In this document: piece by piece, positions 13,116 through 26,425 of the stretch
How positions within the stretch are numbered: the first letter of the stretch is position 1
Layout of the letters: each line of letters begins with the position of its first letter
NCBI RefSeq assembly: GCF_040958095.1
Contig: NC_091165.1
Location: 24,558,166 to 24,622,165 of the forward strand
Direction: 5' to 3'
DNA from: Procambarus clarkii
Taxonomy: Eukaryota; Arthropoda; Malacostraca; Decapoda; Cambaridae
DNA length: 64,000 nt
The notes under the pieces: generated by a model
Databases searched by the model: none
What the model was told of the DNA's origin: nothing
The model's input: only the letters and a program-made list of their open reading frames with translations
Program-made: the position numbers and the translations under genes

Positions 13116-13379
13116 CAGGGGTCAGATTCACGAAAGCACTTACGCAAACACTTACGAACCTGTACATCTTTTCTCAATCTTTGGCGGCTTTGTTTCCAAT
13201 TATTAAACAGTTAATGAGCTCCGAACCACCAGGAGGCTGTTTATAACAATAACAACAGTTGACTGGCAAGTTTTCATGTTTGTAAACTGTTTAATAAATG
13301 TAACGAAAGCCGTCAAAGATTGAGGAAAGATGTACACGTTCGTAAGTGCTTGCGTAAGTGCTTTCATGAATCTGGCCCC
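13116..13379. mobile_element. MITE-like element with long terminal inverted repeats, copy 2
   Basis: Left end GGGGTCAGATTCACGAAAGC and right end CTTTCATGAATCTGGCCCC are inverted repeats over about 70 bp, sharing ACATCTTTTCTCAATCTTTG. The centre contains GGAGGCTGTTTATAACAATA. It is the same family as 3777-4034, with the centre in opposite orientation. A GAT-rich triplet repeat lies just before it (13014-13050). Confidence 0.78.
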
Positions 13380-13689
13380 AGAGCCCTAACTTACTCTGGC
13401 AGGCGACATTAAAGTGTTGTCGTTTCAGTCTTAGAAAGCGATTGAGTATTTATGACTTACGTTGGCCTCAGGAAGGTTACGTCCAATGTGTTTAACAATA
13501 ACTTTTTGCCTTGTTAAATATCAGTGGTCTGTTTGGTCTGTAACTCTGCACTGTGTTAGGATAATGTTCCGGTGGTCTGTTTAGCATTTCTGCACAAGAC
13601 TGACATTTCGTCTCTTCTAGCGGATCCTGTTAGCCTATTTCCCCATGCACATGGGTATCCAAGCCTGATGGGGGTGAAAGTACACTTAC

Positions 13690-13888
13690 AACTGTTCTTC
13701 CAATGGTGGTAGTGTTGATGTAGGCAGTTGTGATGGTGATGTAGGTGGTAGCGATGCGTAGTGGTGGTGGTAGAGTGATGGTAGTGGTGGTGGTAGTTTA
13801 AGCACCATCATCGCCGCAACCAACGACAGACCAACCACCATTAACACGCTAACCGTTACAACCTTGCTGGTTACACTCTCGCGCGCGT

Positions 13889-13946
<58 letters not shown>

Positions 13947-14036
13947 CCACCCACCTGTTGATTGACGGTTGAGAGGCGGGATCAAAGAGCCAGAGCTCAA
14001 CCCCCGCAAACACAACTAGGTGAGTACAACTAGGTG

Positions 14037-14107
<71 letters not shown>
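13690..14107. repeat. Triplet-rich stretch, then two (AC)n tracts around a LINE 3'-end fragment
   Basis: GGT/GAT-rich triplets occupy 13700-13800. AC tracts at 13892-13944 and 14040-14107 flank a fragment with TGTTGATTGACGGTTGAGAG and CAGAGCTCAACCCCCGCAAA, ending in a doubled ACTAGGTGAGTAC. The same fragment occurs at 11543 and 18122. Confidence 0.85.
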
Positions 14108-14109
<2 letters not shown>

Positions 14110-14329
14110 CCTTACTCACAAGCCGCCGCATTAAACATCATTACAAGACCCAAAACTTGAACCCAAACACGCGGGTAACCCAAAGAGTCGTGCCGTGCTG
14201 AGCGGGTCGTACTGCACTTGGTCAGCCTTCGGTACACAGGCAACACGTCTGCTCATCTCTACCAGACGTATGACTTCGGTCAATAAAACATTTAATTTTC
14301 TCTCGTTTCTACATCATATATTTTTATTA

Positions 14330-14930
14330 AAGTAACCTGTCCCCATGTAGTTCCTGGTAGCCTATGATGGCGCCCAGCGACCTCTAATGACCCTTGAAAA
14401 CTCCTCTTGACCTTTATAGTGACTTTTGATGGGTTATGACTCTTCCTAGCGACCTCTGGTGTCCTATTCGCGATAACTAATTATATCCCCTAATAACTTA
14501 TATTAATATGTGATGGACCTAACAACTCCCAATTACTTTTAATATCCCGCTAATTACTCCAGGGTAGTTTTAATAACATCTAACAACCTCCAGAAGAATT
14601 TTGATGGCCCATAACAACTAACGATCTTTAATGATTCCCCAAATCTATTATGATCCAAGATAGGGTAATCATCAGGAGAAAGCGGTAAGCCAGTATGATT
14701 ACAACACCCGGTGACCTCAAATTGGTCCTTGGGCCAATGACCGACAGTGACCTATGATAACTGTACTTTATAATCCTCGATAACCACTTCTTAACTCTCG
14801 TGTTTCAGTTATAATTGTTCACTAAACTCTGATTATAATGACCCCTGATAACTACTACCAGTGACCTCTGGTTACCAGCGACATCTTTTGATGATGACTG
14901 ATGGCCCAGAACCATTGGTGGCGCCTATCC
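14330..14930. repeat. Degenerate short-motif cluster
   Basis: Short words such as GACCTCTGGTGTCC, GACCTCTAATGACCC, TAATAACTT and GATAACTACTACC recur at irregular 20-40 bp spacing over about 600 bp. It looks like a very old tandem repeat. No exact period can be set by eye. Confidence 0.45.
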
Positions 14931-15702
14931 CTTATTCCCCGATTAGTTAGGAACGTCGGGGTGAACCCTTAATATAACATTCCCCTGTTGTTTGGTGGTC
15001 ATCTGTGTACCCCAGCGAGCCTTGGGGTACACAGCCTTGTTTAACCTTGTCATGGTGCTCTCTACACTCTCTCCCTCTGCCTGACTGAGGATGATGACCC
15101 CAGGAAGGGGTAAATGTACCCCCTTCCTCCTCCTTTTCCTTCTCTCCCTCCCCCATCCCTCCAGACGAGGATCATATTGCATTCAAGATTTCTGTCACGT
15201 TTTCAACCTTGTTTATCTACCCTTCAACCTCCATCCTGATACCTAGAAATAGTGTTGATCGAACAATATACTTCTGAAATTTTGGGTCAGCTATAGAGGG
15301 ATGTATTAAGTGGTTGCTAAATGAACGACCTCCCCCGGACGAAGAGTTATGATGCAGGGGCGAGCTGCAGCGGGAACTATGCAGTGAGGGTCGTTCACCT
15401 CCCTGGCTGTGCACAGTCTCGAACTAGTGACTCGGAATGGTACACTGTGGCCGACAAGAGCAGCAGCAGCAGTGCCTGCACCACCACCATAAAACAGCCA
15501 CAACAACAACAACAATTCAAACCAACAACAACAACAGCCCCACGTTCACCAACAGCATCAATATGGTGGTGAATATAATATAGCATCATACTACTATTAT
15601 GGTGGTGTTAGCTAGTATCTTGTGGCATTATGGTGGTGCTAGCATTATCCTAAAATTGGCATTGCACTATTTATAATGATGGCGTTTATCATCCCCCTCT
15701 CT

Positions 15703-15712
<10 letters not shown>
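14931..15712. other. Intergenic, no gene recognised
   Basis: No recognised exon. Open frames here are short, and triplet-rich patches (15460-15540, CAG/CAA) explain the longest. Confidence 0.45.

Positions 15713-15785
<73 letters not shown>
15713..15785. repeat. (CT)n microsatellite
   Basis: Uninterrupted CT tract after a poly-C run. Confidence 0.97.
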
Positions 15786-15788
<3 letters not shown>

Positions 15789-16058
15789 TGGGAAGTGTGA
15801 ACAGTTCCACACACAGAACAAGAGTAGGAGAGGAATGAGAGCAGGGAGAGCGGGAGAGGAGAAAAGTGTGGGTGGAAGGGGTCAACCTCACAGGCCGCCG
15901 TCAGAACGAAATGGGAGAAGAAAGACAAGAATTACGAGGAGGACGAAGGGGTCAACCAAAAAAAAAAATAAATGGGAAATATAATCCCAGGAAAATATTT
16001 ACCTGAAATAGAATATAATAGTAAAATAGAAGGAAGAACAGAAGAGTGTAATACGCGC

Positions 16059-16557
16059 GATCGCGACACCCGCGGCAGACACACCGACGATCGCGACACC
16101 CGCGGCAAACACACCGACGATCGCGACACCCGCGGCAGACACACCGACGATCGCGACACCCGCGGCAGACACACCGACGATCGCGACACCCGCGGCAGAC
16201 ACACCGACGATCGCGACACCCGCGGCAGACACACCGACGATCGCGACACCCGCGGCAGACACACCGACGATCGCGACACCCGCGGCAGACACACCGACGA
16301 TCGCGACACCCGCGGCAGACACACCGACGATCGCGACACCCGCGGCAGACACACCGACGATCGCGACACCCGCGGCAGACACACCGACGATCGCGACACC
16401 CGCGGCAGACACACCGACGATCGCGACACCCGCGGCAGACACACCGACGATCGCGACACCCGCGGCAGACACACCGACGATCGCGACACCCGCGGCAGAC
16501 ACCGACGATCGCGACACCCGCGGCAGACACACCGACGATCGCGACACCCGCGGCAGA
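16059..16557. repeat. CpG-rich minisatellite, 30-bp unit, 17 copies
   Basis: The unit contains GATCGCGACACCCGCGGCAG followed by ACACACCGAC. Fifteen units are spaced at exactly 30 bp from 16059, and one unit near 16500 is 28 bp. Copies are nearly identical (one G-to-A change near 16107), so the array is recent or homogenised. Each unit carries several CpG sites and the palindromes CGATCG and CCGCGG. The surrounding DNA is AT-richer. A 214-codon plus-strand frame and frames on the minus strand through it are by-products of the period. Confidence 0.95.
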
Positions 16558-16599
16558 CCCCCCCCCCCACCCCCCACTTGACCACGCGGCACCATGATA

Positions 16600-16830
16600 C
16601 CTGGTTACCTGGTTGATGGGGTTCTGGGAGTTCTTCTACTCCCCAAGCCCGGCCCGAGGCCAGGCTCGACTTGTGAGAGTTTGGTCCACCAGGCTGTTGC
16701 TTGGAGCGGCCCGCAGGCCCACATACCCACCACAGCCCGGTTGGTCCGGCACTCCTTGGAGGAATAAATCTAGTTTCCTCTTGAAAATGTCCACGGTTGT
16801 TCCGGCAATATTTTTGGCCATGGGGTGTAG
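16600..16830 (-). mobile_element. LINE 3' end, coding the last residues
   Basis: On the minus strand this encodes TVDIFKRKLDLFLQGVPDQP and then GCGGYVGLRAAPSNSLVDQ, the C-terminal end of a LINE reverse-transcriptase frame, followed by a short non-coding tail. A second element of this type is at 19131-19385 and a fragment at about 1996-2095. Confidence 0.7.
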
Positions 16831-17071
16831 GGGTGACCGTGACAGCAGCGTGTGACCATGATGGTGGGGGGGGGAGGAGGGGTGTAGCGTGCCGTGACTC
16901 CCGGCCACCAGAGGGGGGAGGGGGGGGTGTGATACTTTACGTCACCGCCGCTGGCACAACGTTCACGCCACCTAACTGCAACCCAACACTTTTTGGTCAG
17001 CCTGTCGGCCTCACACTTTTCGCAAGTGCATGATAACTGTTTTTGTGTCAAACTTAAAAGAAACGTTCACG

Positions 17072-17170
17072 TTTCGTTTATATCACTAAGAACTCTTTGA
17101 CCCGGCCAGGATTCGAACCCATGCCGTACACAGTACCGCGACCACCGCACCAATGATCGTCTACGATCAT
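17072..17170 (-). repeat. tRNA-like SINE head with adjoining palindrome
   Basis: On the minus strand, GCGGTGGTCGCGGTACTGTG then CATGGGTTCGAATCCTGGCC resemble Pol III A and B boxes. Just outside is a palindrome made of ACCAATGATCGT and ACGATCATTGGT (17149-17168). No known body follows, so this may be a solo head or another SINE family. Confidence 0.5.
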
Positions 17171-17299
17171 TGGTGCTACGACAGAGACGGGGCAACAGTT
17201 ACGACAAAGACTGACCAAAAGAGCCAGCGAGGCAGGTTCAGTAATCTGCTTCAGTACCCCCCTAAAGTCTGAGCGACAGTTCTCAAGACACCAGTAGGA

Positions 17300-18120
17300 C
17301 ACGGGATAATTACAGCGTCATCAGTCGTGCCATATAACTGCCACCAGTTGAGGCACTCTTGACACACCAGGGGAAGAGTGTGGTTCATATGGGGGGGGGG
17401 GGTTCAAACCTGGGTGGCAACAGTGATCGCTTGAGCGGCGGTGCGCAGTGCAGGACTTTGAACGCTGGCTGGCTGGCTGGCTCACTCAGTGTTTCTGGGT
17501 TGCATAAGAGTGTAGTGTAAGGGGGTGATGCACCAGCGAGGGTTACGAAATAGCTCAATGTTTTGTCTGTGTGTACTCATCTAAATGTGCCTAAGGGTCG
17601 TGCGAGTAGGTGTGAACTCGCCTTGGCTATATTACCTTCGCGTCCCGTCTCCCCTCTTTCTTTTGCCCCTCACAATTTACCTGAAGGATCCATTACCTGA
17701 ACCAGTTATTGCAATTTACATCAGATACTCAAACGTCATTCCTTGAACGCTCATTCCCAGTGGACCTTTAAAGTTTACTTCCTGATGAATACGGATTAAC
17801 TATTCGGTCAGGTCTAGCTCATTCATCGTCCAACCTGTTCTCCCGTCGCTAAATTGCTGTACTAAATTTGCCTGAATCCCAGGACCCACGGACGAAAAAC
17901 GGCACTAAATAAATTTTGCGAGCCGCTATCATATTTAGTACATAAGGTTTTGGCCTTAAGGGGGGAATTATACGTCAAAATACGATGTGCTATTAGGGAG
18001 AACGGGTTACACCGTTGCTCTTCATTCTTGTGGCTCCCATAACATAGGAGAATTTATCGGGTCTGTGTCCATTAGTTTTTCTCTCCATGTATAAGTTTCT
18101 CTGTGGGGTGTCCGTTCTCG
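17300..18120. other. Intergenic, no gene recognised
   Basis: No exon or repeat family recognised. A poly-G run is at 17391-17402 and a short GCTG repeat near 17465. Confidence 0.45.
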
Positions 18121-18121
18121 T

Positions 18122-18221
18122 CGTGTGTACTCGCCTAGTTGTGCTTGCGGGGGGTTGAGCTTTGGTTCTTTGGTCCTGCCTCTCAACTATCAATCAGCTG
18201 TGTGTGTGTGTGTATGTGTGT

Positions 18222-18308
<87 letters not shown>
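18122..18308 (+). repeat. LINE 3'-end fragment joined to (GT)n, copy 3
   Basis: GTACTCGCCTAGTTGTGCTT and GGGGTTGAGCTTTGGTTCTT (18127-18198) run straight into a GT tract of about 105 bp with two early TA interruptions. Confidence 0.8.
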
Positions 18309-18313
<5 letters not shown>

Positions 18314-18663
18314 TATTATCACGTCTGAAGGAAGAGGAACACACATGTGTATGTATAAACTAGGAGCTGCGAGTCAGTATGTGTATAGATCCTTGCTACA
18401 TTTTCCCAGGCGAGAAAATACAAGAGAAAGATCTGCGTCAGTGACTGCACAGATCAATGTCCGTAAAGGTGACGAAAACCGGATACCTGCGTATATAAAA
18501 CTGAGACGTGTGTGTGTGTGTGTGTGTGTCGATGCGTACGGCTGCCGTCAAACTCTATGCGGAAAGGAAGGCTTTGCGTAAAACGGATGATGTACACATG
18601 GATATCAGAGCTCGGAGTGTTGCGTAATGCTTATGAGGAAGTGCTGTCGCTGCCGGCCATTTG

Positions 18664-18670
<7 letters not shown>

Positions 18671-18721
<51 letters not shown>
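18671..18721. repeat. (AC)n microsatellite inside LINE sequence
   Basis: An AC tract of about 50 bp directly precedes the readable reverse-transcriptase frame that begins at about 18722. Confidence 0.95.
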
Positions 18722-18724
<3 letters not shown>

Positions 18725-19130
18725 TCATTCTGGAAAGTGTGTGCAGAGGCACTTTGCTTGCCACTCTCTATAGTGTATAGTAGGTCACTGGAGACGGGAG
18801 ACCTACCAGAAATATGGAAGACGGCTAATGTGGTCCCAATATACAAAAAGGGCGACAGACAAGAGGCACTGAACTACAGGCCAGTGTCCTTGACTTGTAT
18901 ACCATGCAAGGTGATGGAGAAGATCGTGAGGGAAAAACTTAATAATAAAATATCTGGAGAAAAGGGACTTCGTGACAAATCGCCAACATGGGTTCAGGGA
19001 GGGTAAATCTTGCCTTAAAGGCTTAATAGAGTTCTACGACCAGGTGACAAAGATTAAGCAAGAGAAGGCTGGGCGGACTGCATTTTCTTGGACTGTCGGA
19101 AAGCCTTTGACATAGTACCCCATAAGAGGC

Positions 19131-19384
19131 CTACCTTACCTTGAGGTGATTTCAGGGCTCAGCGACCCCGCGGCCCGGTCGTCGACCAGGCCTCCTCGTT
19201 TGTGGACTGGTCAACCAGGCTGTTGGGCGCGGCTGCTCGCAGCCTGACGTATGAGTCACAGCCTGGTTGATCAGGTATCCTTTGGAGGTGTTTGTCAAGT
19301 TCTCTCTTGAACACTGTGAGGGGGTGGGCCAGTTATGCCCCTTATGTGTAGCGGAAGCGTGTTGAACAGTCCCAATATAGCAGC

Positions 19385-19385
<1 letters not shown>
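19131..19385 (-). mobile_element. LINE 3' end inserted in another LINE
   Basis: On the minus strand it encodes [20 protein letters not shown] and then [20 protein letters not shown], followed by a 3' end GGCCTGGTCGACGACCGGGC, CGCGGGG and CCCTGAAATCACCTCAAGGT. This last stretch is almost the same as the tail of SINE family 1. It splits the plus-strand reverse transcriptase at about 19125/19797. Confidence 0.78.
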
Positions 19386-19795
<410 letters not shown>

Positions 19796-20860
19796 ACCAG
19801 CCTGAACAGGTTGGTACATAAGCTGGAGAGACAGGCAGGTGTAGCTGATAAGGTGCTCCAGTGGATAAGGGAGTACCTAAACAATAGGAAGCAGAGAGTT
19901 ACAGTGAGGGATGAGACCTCAGATTGGCGTAAAGTCACCAGTGGAGTCCCACAGAGCTCTGTACTCGGTCCTATCTTGTTTCTGATATACGTAAATGATC
20001 TCCTGGAGGGTATAGACTCATTCATCTCAATGTTTGCTGACGATGCCAAAATTATGAGAAAGATTAAGACAGAGAAGGACTGCTTGAGGCTTCAAGAAGA
20101 CCTAGACAAACTGAAGGAATGGTCGAACAAGAGGTTGTTACAGTCTAACCCAAGCAAATGTAATGTAATGAAGATAGGTGTAGGAAGCAGGAGACCAGAT
20201 ACAAGGTATTATTTGGGAGATGAAAATCTTCAAGAGTCAGAGAGAAAGACTTGGGGATTGATATCACGCCAGACCTGTCCCCTGAAGCCAATATCAAGAG
20301 CATAACATCAGCGGCATACGCAAGGTTGGCCAACATGAGAACGGCATTTAGAAACTTGTGTAAGGAATCATTCAGAACATTGCATACCGCATATATCAGA
20401 CCAATCCTGGAGGTATGCAGCTCCAGAATGGAGTCCATATCTATTCAAGCATAAGACTAAACTGGAGACGGTTCAAAGGTTTGCCACCAGACTAGTACCG
20501 AAGCTGAGAGGTATGAACTACGAGGAGAGACTACGGAGTTAAACCTCACGTCGCTGGAAGACAAAAGAGTTAAAGGGGACATGATCACCACATACAAGAT
20601 TCTCAAAGGAATTGATAGGGTAGATAAGGACATGCTATTTAACACAAGGGGCACACGCACTAGGGGACACAGGTGAAAACTGAGTGCCCAAATGAACCAC
20701 AGAGATATTAGTAAGAACTTTTTTAGTGTCAGAGTGGTTGACAAATGGAATGCATTAGGAAGTGATGTGGTGGAGGTTGACTCCATACACAGCTTCAAGT
20801 GTAGATATGATAGAGCCCAATAGGCTCAGGAACCTGTACACCTGTTGAGCAGTCGTGTGA

Positions 20861-21312
20861 GTGTGAGCTCCCCATAGTGCGCATCCCTGGAAACACAAAC
20901 CGAAACTGTCTCTATTTTCCGCTTGTTACAACCTGTAATAAAGTAGTTACATCTTGGCTTAACGTGTTTATGACGTATTAGAACGTTGTTACAACTTGCT
21001 ATATTGGTTGTCATAACTGGTTAGGTGTTAAAACTTGTTCGAACGTAGTACCAACGTCGTAGTTTCGGTGTGTGTTTGGCGGGATCTCTCTCCTGTGTGC
21101 TGATTGTGGTTATGAAGCCGTTCACAGATGGCGCCCTGTTCCCACCACTGGCTGCGTGCTACAACCCGGCTTCTCACCAAATATATCCGATTTTTTACAG
21201 ATTCTGTCAATCCGTTACAAATGTGGCGTATTTGTAACAATGAAAGCAAAGTAATATTTACGTTTTTTGTGCATAAGCCTCGATAGGTCGGGCGAGTTGC
21301 TTGGGTTGGCGA
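20861..21312. other. Intergenic, no gene recognised
   Basis: Contains several loosely repeated words of the type GTTACAACTTG / TTAGAACGTTGTT, but no exon or known element. Confidence 0.4.
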
Positions 21313-21466
21313 GATCCAGAGCCAGGATTCATCAAGGAATTGGTTATCCACTTACGAAACTCATACATCTTTCCTCAACCATTGCATCATCGTTTATATT
21401 TAATAACCGGCTTGTGAGCTCCGAAGCTCTATGGGTTTCATAAGTGTATATGTAAAAGCTTGATGA
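21313..21466. mobile_element. Decayed MITE-like element, copy 3
   Basis: AGGATTCATCAAGGAATTGG and CTTACGAAACTCATACATCT at the left, and CATAAGTGTATATGTAAAAG then CTTGATGAA at the right, resemble the ends of the element at 3777 and 13116. The centre shares TGTGAGCTCCGAAGC. Confidence 0.55.
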
Positions 21467-21468
21467 AA

Positions 21469-21704
21469 CCGAGCAGACAGCACACTGGACTTGTGATCCT
21501 TTGGTCCCGGGTTCGATCCTGGGCGCCGGCGAGAAACAATGGGCAGAGTTTCTTTCACCCTATGCCCCTGTTACCTAGCAGTAAAATAGGTACCTGGGTG
21601 TTAGCCAGCTGTCACGGGCTGCTTCCTGGGGGTGGAGGCCTGGTCGAGGACCGGGCCGCGGGGACACTAAAAAAAAGCCCTGAAATCAAATCATCTCAAG
21701 ATAG
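21469..21704 (+). mobile_element. tRNA-derived SINE, family 1, plus-strand copy
   Basis: Starts GAGCAGACAGCACACTGGAC with a B-box GGGTTCGATCCTGGGCGCCG, then AGAAACAATGGGCAGAGTTT, CCTAGCAGTAAAATAGGTAC, GGCCTGGTCGAGGACCGGGC and a tail ending CATCTCAAGATAGG. The extreme 5' end of the tRNA-like head is missing or merged with the decayed MITE before it. Confidence 0.85.
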
Positions 21705-22710
21705 GCCAGGTTAGACAACACAGTTGCAATTTTAACGGAGTGGCAATTCCAGATATCGGATGGAAGGTGTGCCGAGAAGGGGGGGGGGGGGTTGCAGAAG
21801 CAGGATTCCAGATCTCTTTTCATCCCTTCACTTGCAATACCCGTTTATTTTAGCTGATATGTATGCGTCTTGGTCACTCGCTGTGGGATTGGAAAACTTT
21901 CATGAACTTAGTATTGTTGATCTTACCCATATGGCTGAGCCCCACTAGGCCAGCTGGTCCTAAAATATTGAGCACGAACCGATGGATTAAACTGAGAAAT
22001 TTGGCTTCAGAAAAGAAATAGGTAAATAATGATTTGTAAATAGGCTTTCAGAGAAGATAACAAATATCATTATGTAAACACAAATAAGGATTGAATAAAT
22101 CCACAATTTGTTGGTTGTTATAAATTAGAGCAACCTTACATGAGCTGGTAGGCTTTCTGCAGTCTTTCTTCTTATGATCAGTTCACTGTAATTCTCTCAT
22201 ATCGTTAAGACATTATTTATGGAACGTCTTTCAACAAGGTGCATCCACACTAACCCATATTGAATGTTGAAATTTATTGTATCACTAACTCATATTCTAC
22301 AACCTTTCTATAGCACAGCCTTCACTTATGAAAAATAAAACCATCATTCAGTTTCTTCAACAAATTACTTACATATTGATCTAAATTACTTTTACTATTG
22401 CTTGTGTACTAAATTGCTTAATATCATATTTTAAATCTTGACAATTAATTTTGGCAATTAACTTATTTAATTTTGCAATATCATTTACAGGGTACGAATC
22501 TCAAGCTAAAATAACATTAAAGGTGCAAACAAAAGAGCACAAACAATAAAACAATGAAAACATTATCCAAACAAGACTTCAAAATATTTAATGAAGAAAT
22601 AAAATACAAGTTTCGTGGATATAAATATTTTGTAAGAGGAGAGTTCAACGCTTCAGTAAGTAGTGTCCTCCTCACTTCCACACTCCCGCCGCTGCCAACC
22701 CCTACCACCA
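21705..22710. other. Intergenic, no gene recognised
   Basis: Mostly AT-rich, with a poly-G run at 21780-21791. No exon recognised. Confidence 0.45.
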
Positions 22711-22953
22711 TCTTGAGGTTATCTTGAGATGATTTCGGGGCTTTAGTGTCCCCGCGGCCCGGTCCTCGACCAGGCCTCCACCCCCAGGAAGCAGCCCGTG
22801 ACAGCTGACTAACTCCCAGGTACCTATTTACTGCTAGGTAACAGGGGCATTCAGGGTGAAAGAAACTTTGCCCATTTGTTTCTGCCTCGTGCGGGAATCG
22901 AACCCGCGCCACAGAATTACGAGTCCTGCGCGCTATCCACCAGGCTACGAGGC
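22711..22953 (-). mobile_element. tRNA-derived SINE, family 1, with intact tRNA-like head
   Basis: The body and tail are those of family 1 (CCTAGCAGTAAATAGGTACC; GGAGGCCTGGTCGAGGACCG; tail ATCTCAAGATAACCTCAAGA), but the head is a different, well-preserved tRNA-like sequence described at 22884-22953. Confidence 0.85.
22884..22953 (-). ncRNA. tRNA-Thr(CGT)-like head of a SINE
   Basis: Read on the minus strand this 70-nt segment folds as most of a tRNA: acceptor arm GCCTCGT with ACGAGGC (7 pairs), anticodon arm CAGGA / TTCTG around the loop CTCGTAA (anticodon CGT, threonine), and T arm GCGGG / CCCGC around TTCGATT. The D arm is poor. The SINE body follows directly, so I call it the SINE's Pol III promoter and not a working tRNA gene. 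A functional tRNA gene cannot be fully excluded. Confidence 0.7.
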
Positions 22954-25068
<2,115 letters not shown>

Positions 25069-25289
25069 TACTATACTCTACTATGTATATATCTTACTAT
25101 ACATGCATGAAAGCTATGAGCATATATATGCTCATATAGGGGGGGGTTCCACCTCTGTTTGTAGGGACCCTTAAGCCTCGAAGAAGACGATATGCAGCAC
25201 CCGGCAGAGCCTTGTCAGGTTCTCGTGCACTGGTACATATCGTCTTCTACCACCCCGTATATATTTGTATATATAGGGAAATTTATTGT

Positions 25290-25945
25290 ACAAGATTACA
25301 TGATTACCAAATGTAGCCTTAACACATACACAACACAACCAATACAAGTAAAATTAAAAACACGCCAAAGGAAACACTGATAAATGTCACGGACAGATTC
25401 GATCATTGTTGCAAGTCGAACACTTCTTCGAATTCCTCCGAAGTTGGACTCGTGCCCAAGATGCAATAGGCATTCCCCCTCTGAATGGCGACACTGAGGC
25501 GCTGGAACAAAAAACTTTTCGCCCTCTGGTCTTTTGTAGCGCCGATCAATTTGTCCACCAATTCCTTCAGGAACTTCAATGCACATTTTCCCCACGAACC
25601 GAGGGGTCTCCGAACCGATCGGAACAAAGCTGTAGCAGTGTGCCAGACCTCTGTATTTGATGGTTTTTCTGCGATTCCCTGAAAGAAGCAGCGACGCCCC
25701 CTTCGCTTGCGCTGTGGGGGAGGTATTACTGGCCAGTGTGGCAGCACATGTGTAGTCCCACACCACTTGCTTACCATCCTTCCCAGGAAACAAGGTGACC
25801 CCGTCTGGGCGCTTCAGAGGTTCGTTGGTCTGAATAAGTGTGGTTCTCTTTGTGCTGGGCAGCGGGCCGTGGCGAGGCTCCTCTTGATGATGTCGTTGAC
25901 GTCTTCATGTCTTGTAATCTTATCCTGTGATTTACGACATACCAG
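25290..25945 (-). mobile_element. Transposon-derived nuclease-like coding remnant
   Basis: On the minus strand, open stretches in more than one frame encode PDGVTLFPGKDGKQVVWDYT, YSFVPIGSETPRF or FRSVRRPLGSWGKCALKFLK, and LSVAIQRGNAYCILGT. The pattern PDG...WD.T, a ...PIxxETLGxWG-like block and the ending SxAIQRGNxxxILGT is one I recognise from proteins encoded by mobile elements in many invertebrates, often next to a reverse transcriptase. PD..WD could be a restriction-like nuclease core, but that is inference. The sequence is broken in about two or three places. No partner reverse transcriptase is seen beside it. Confidence 0.55.
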
Positions 25946-26002
25946 ACCATGACAACCATATTAAGATATTATATATATATTTCCCCGGTTGCAATTCTTA
26001 TA

Positions 26003-26210
26003 CCATGTCGTAGCTCAGTCGATTAAGGCAACGTCTGAGATGCTCTTGGACGTAGGTTCGAATCCTCGTCACGGCCCTTGTGGATTTGTTCATTTGGGCA
26101 CCATTCCTTCCCTTCCTCTCTGTCCCATCCCAAATCCTTATCCTGATCCCTTCCCAGTGTTATATAGTCGTAATGGCTTGGCGCTTTCCCCTGATAATCA
26201 TCTACTTAGT
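26003..26210 (+). mobile_element. tRNA-derived SINE, family 2, plus-strand copy
   Basis: Head: CGTAGCTCAGTCGATTAAGG (A-box) and GTAGGTTCGAATCCTCGTCA (B-box). Body: ACCATTCCTTCCCTTCCTCT, CCCAAATCCTTATCCTGATC and TATATAGTCGTAATGGCTTG. The body is shared with 1880-1980, whose head is different. Confidence 0.8.
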
Positions 26211-26327
26211 TCCTTCAGTGTAGACTAAGAACACGCCAAACGAGTGCAGAGAACATGAGGGAATAAAAGTTTCTTCCTTTCATAGTGTCAAAATCAGAAA
26301 CGTGGTGCCCCCCTAAGAGCTGAAGCT

Positions 26328-26425
26328 CGTGAACAAATCCACAAGGGCCGTGACGAGGATTCGAACCTGCGTCCATTTGATGCATCACGTTAGTGTGATT
26401 TCTGTGTGTAAGCTGAAGCTCGGTT
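26328..26425 (-). mobile_element. SINE family 2 fragment
   Basis: ACAAATCCACAAGGGCCGTG and AGGATTCGAACCTGCGTCCA (B-box on the minus strand), then ATCACGTTAGTGTGATTTCT. Compared with 30649-30893 the A-box part and middle are missing. Confidence 0.7.

Noticed and set aside
16059-16557. CRISPR-like array
   Set aside because: The units are directly tandem with no variable spacers, and the genome is eukaryotic.
15972-16616. 214-codon frame of RDTRGRHTDD repeats as a protein
   Set aside because: It follows from the 30-bp CpG-rich array. Minus-strand frames are equally open, and nothing supports expression.
22884-22953. Stand-alone tRNA-Thr gene
   Set aside because: The SINE family 1 body follows it directly and the D arm is weak, so it is better explained as a SINE head.
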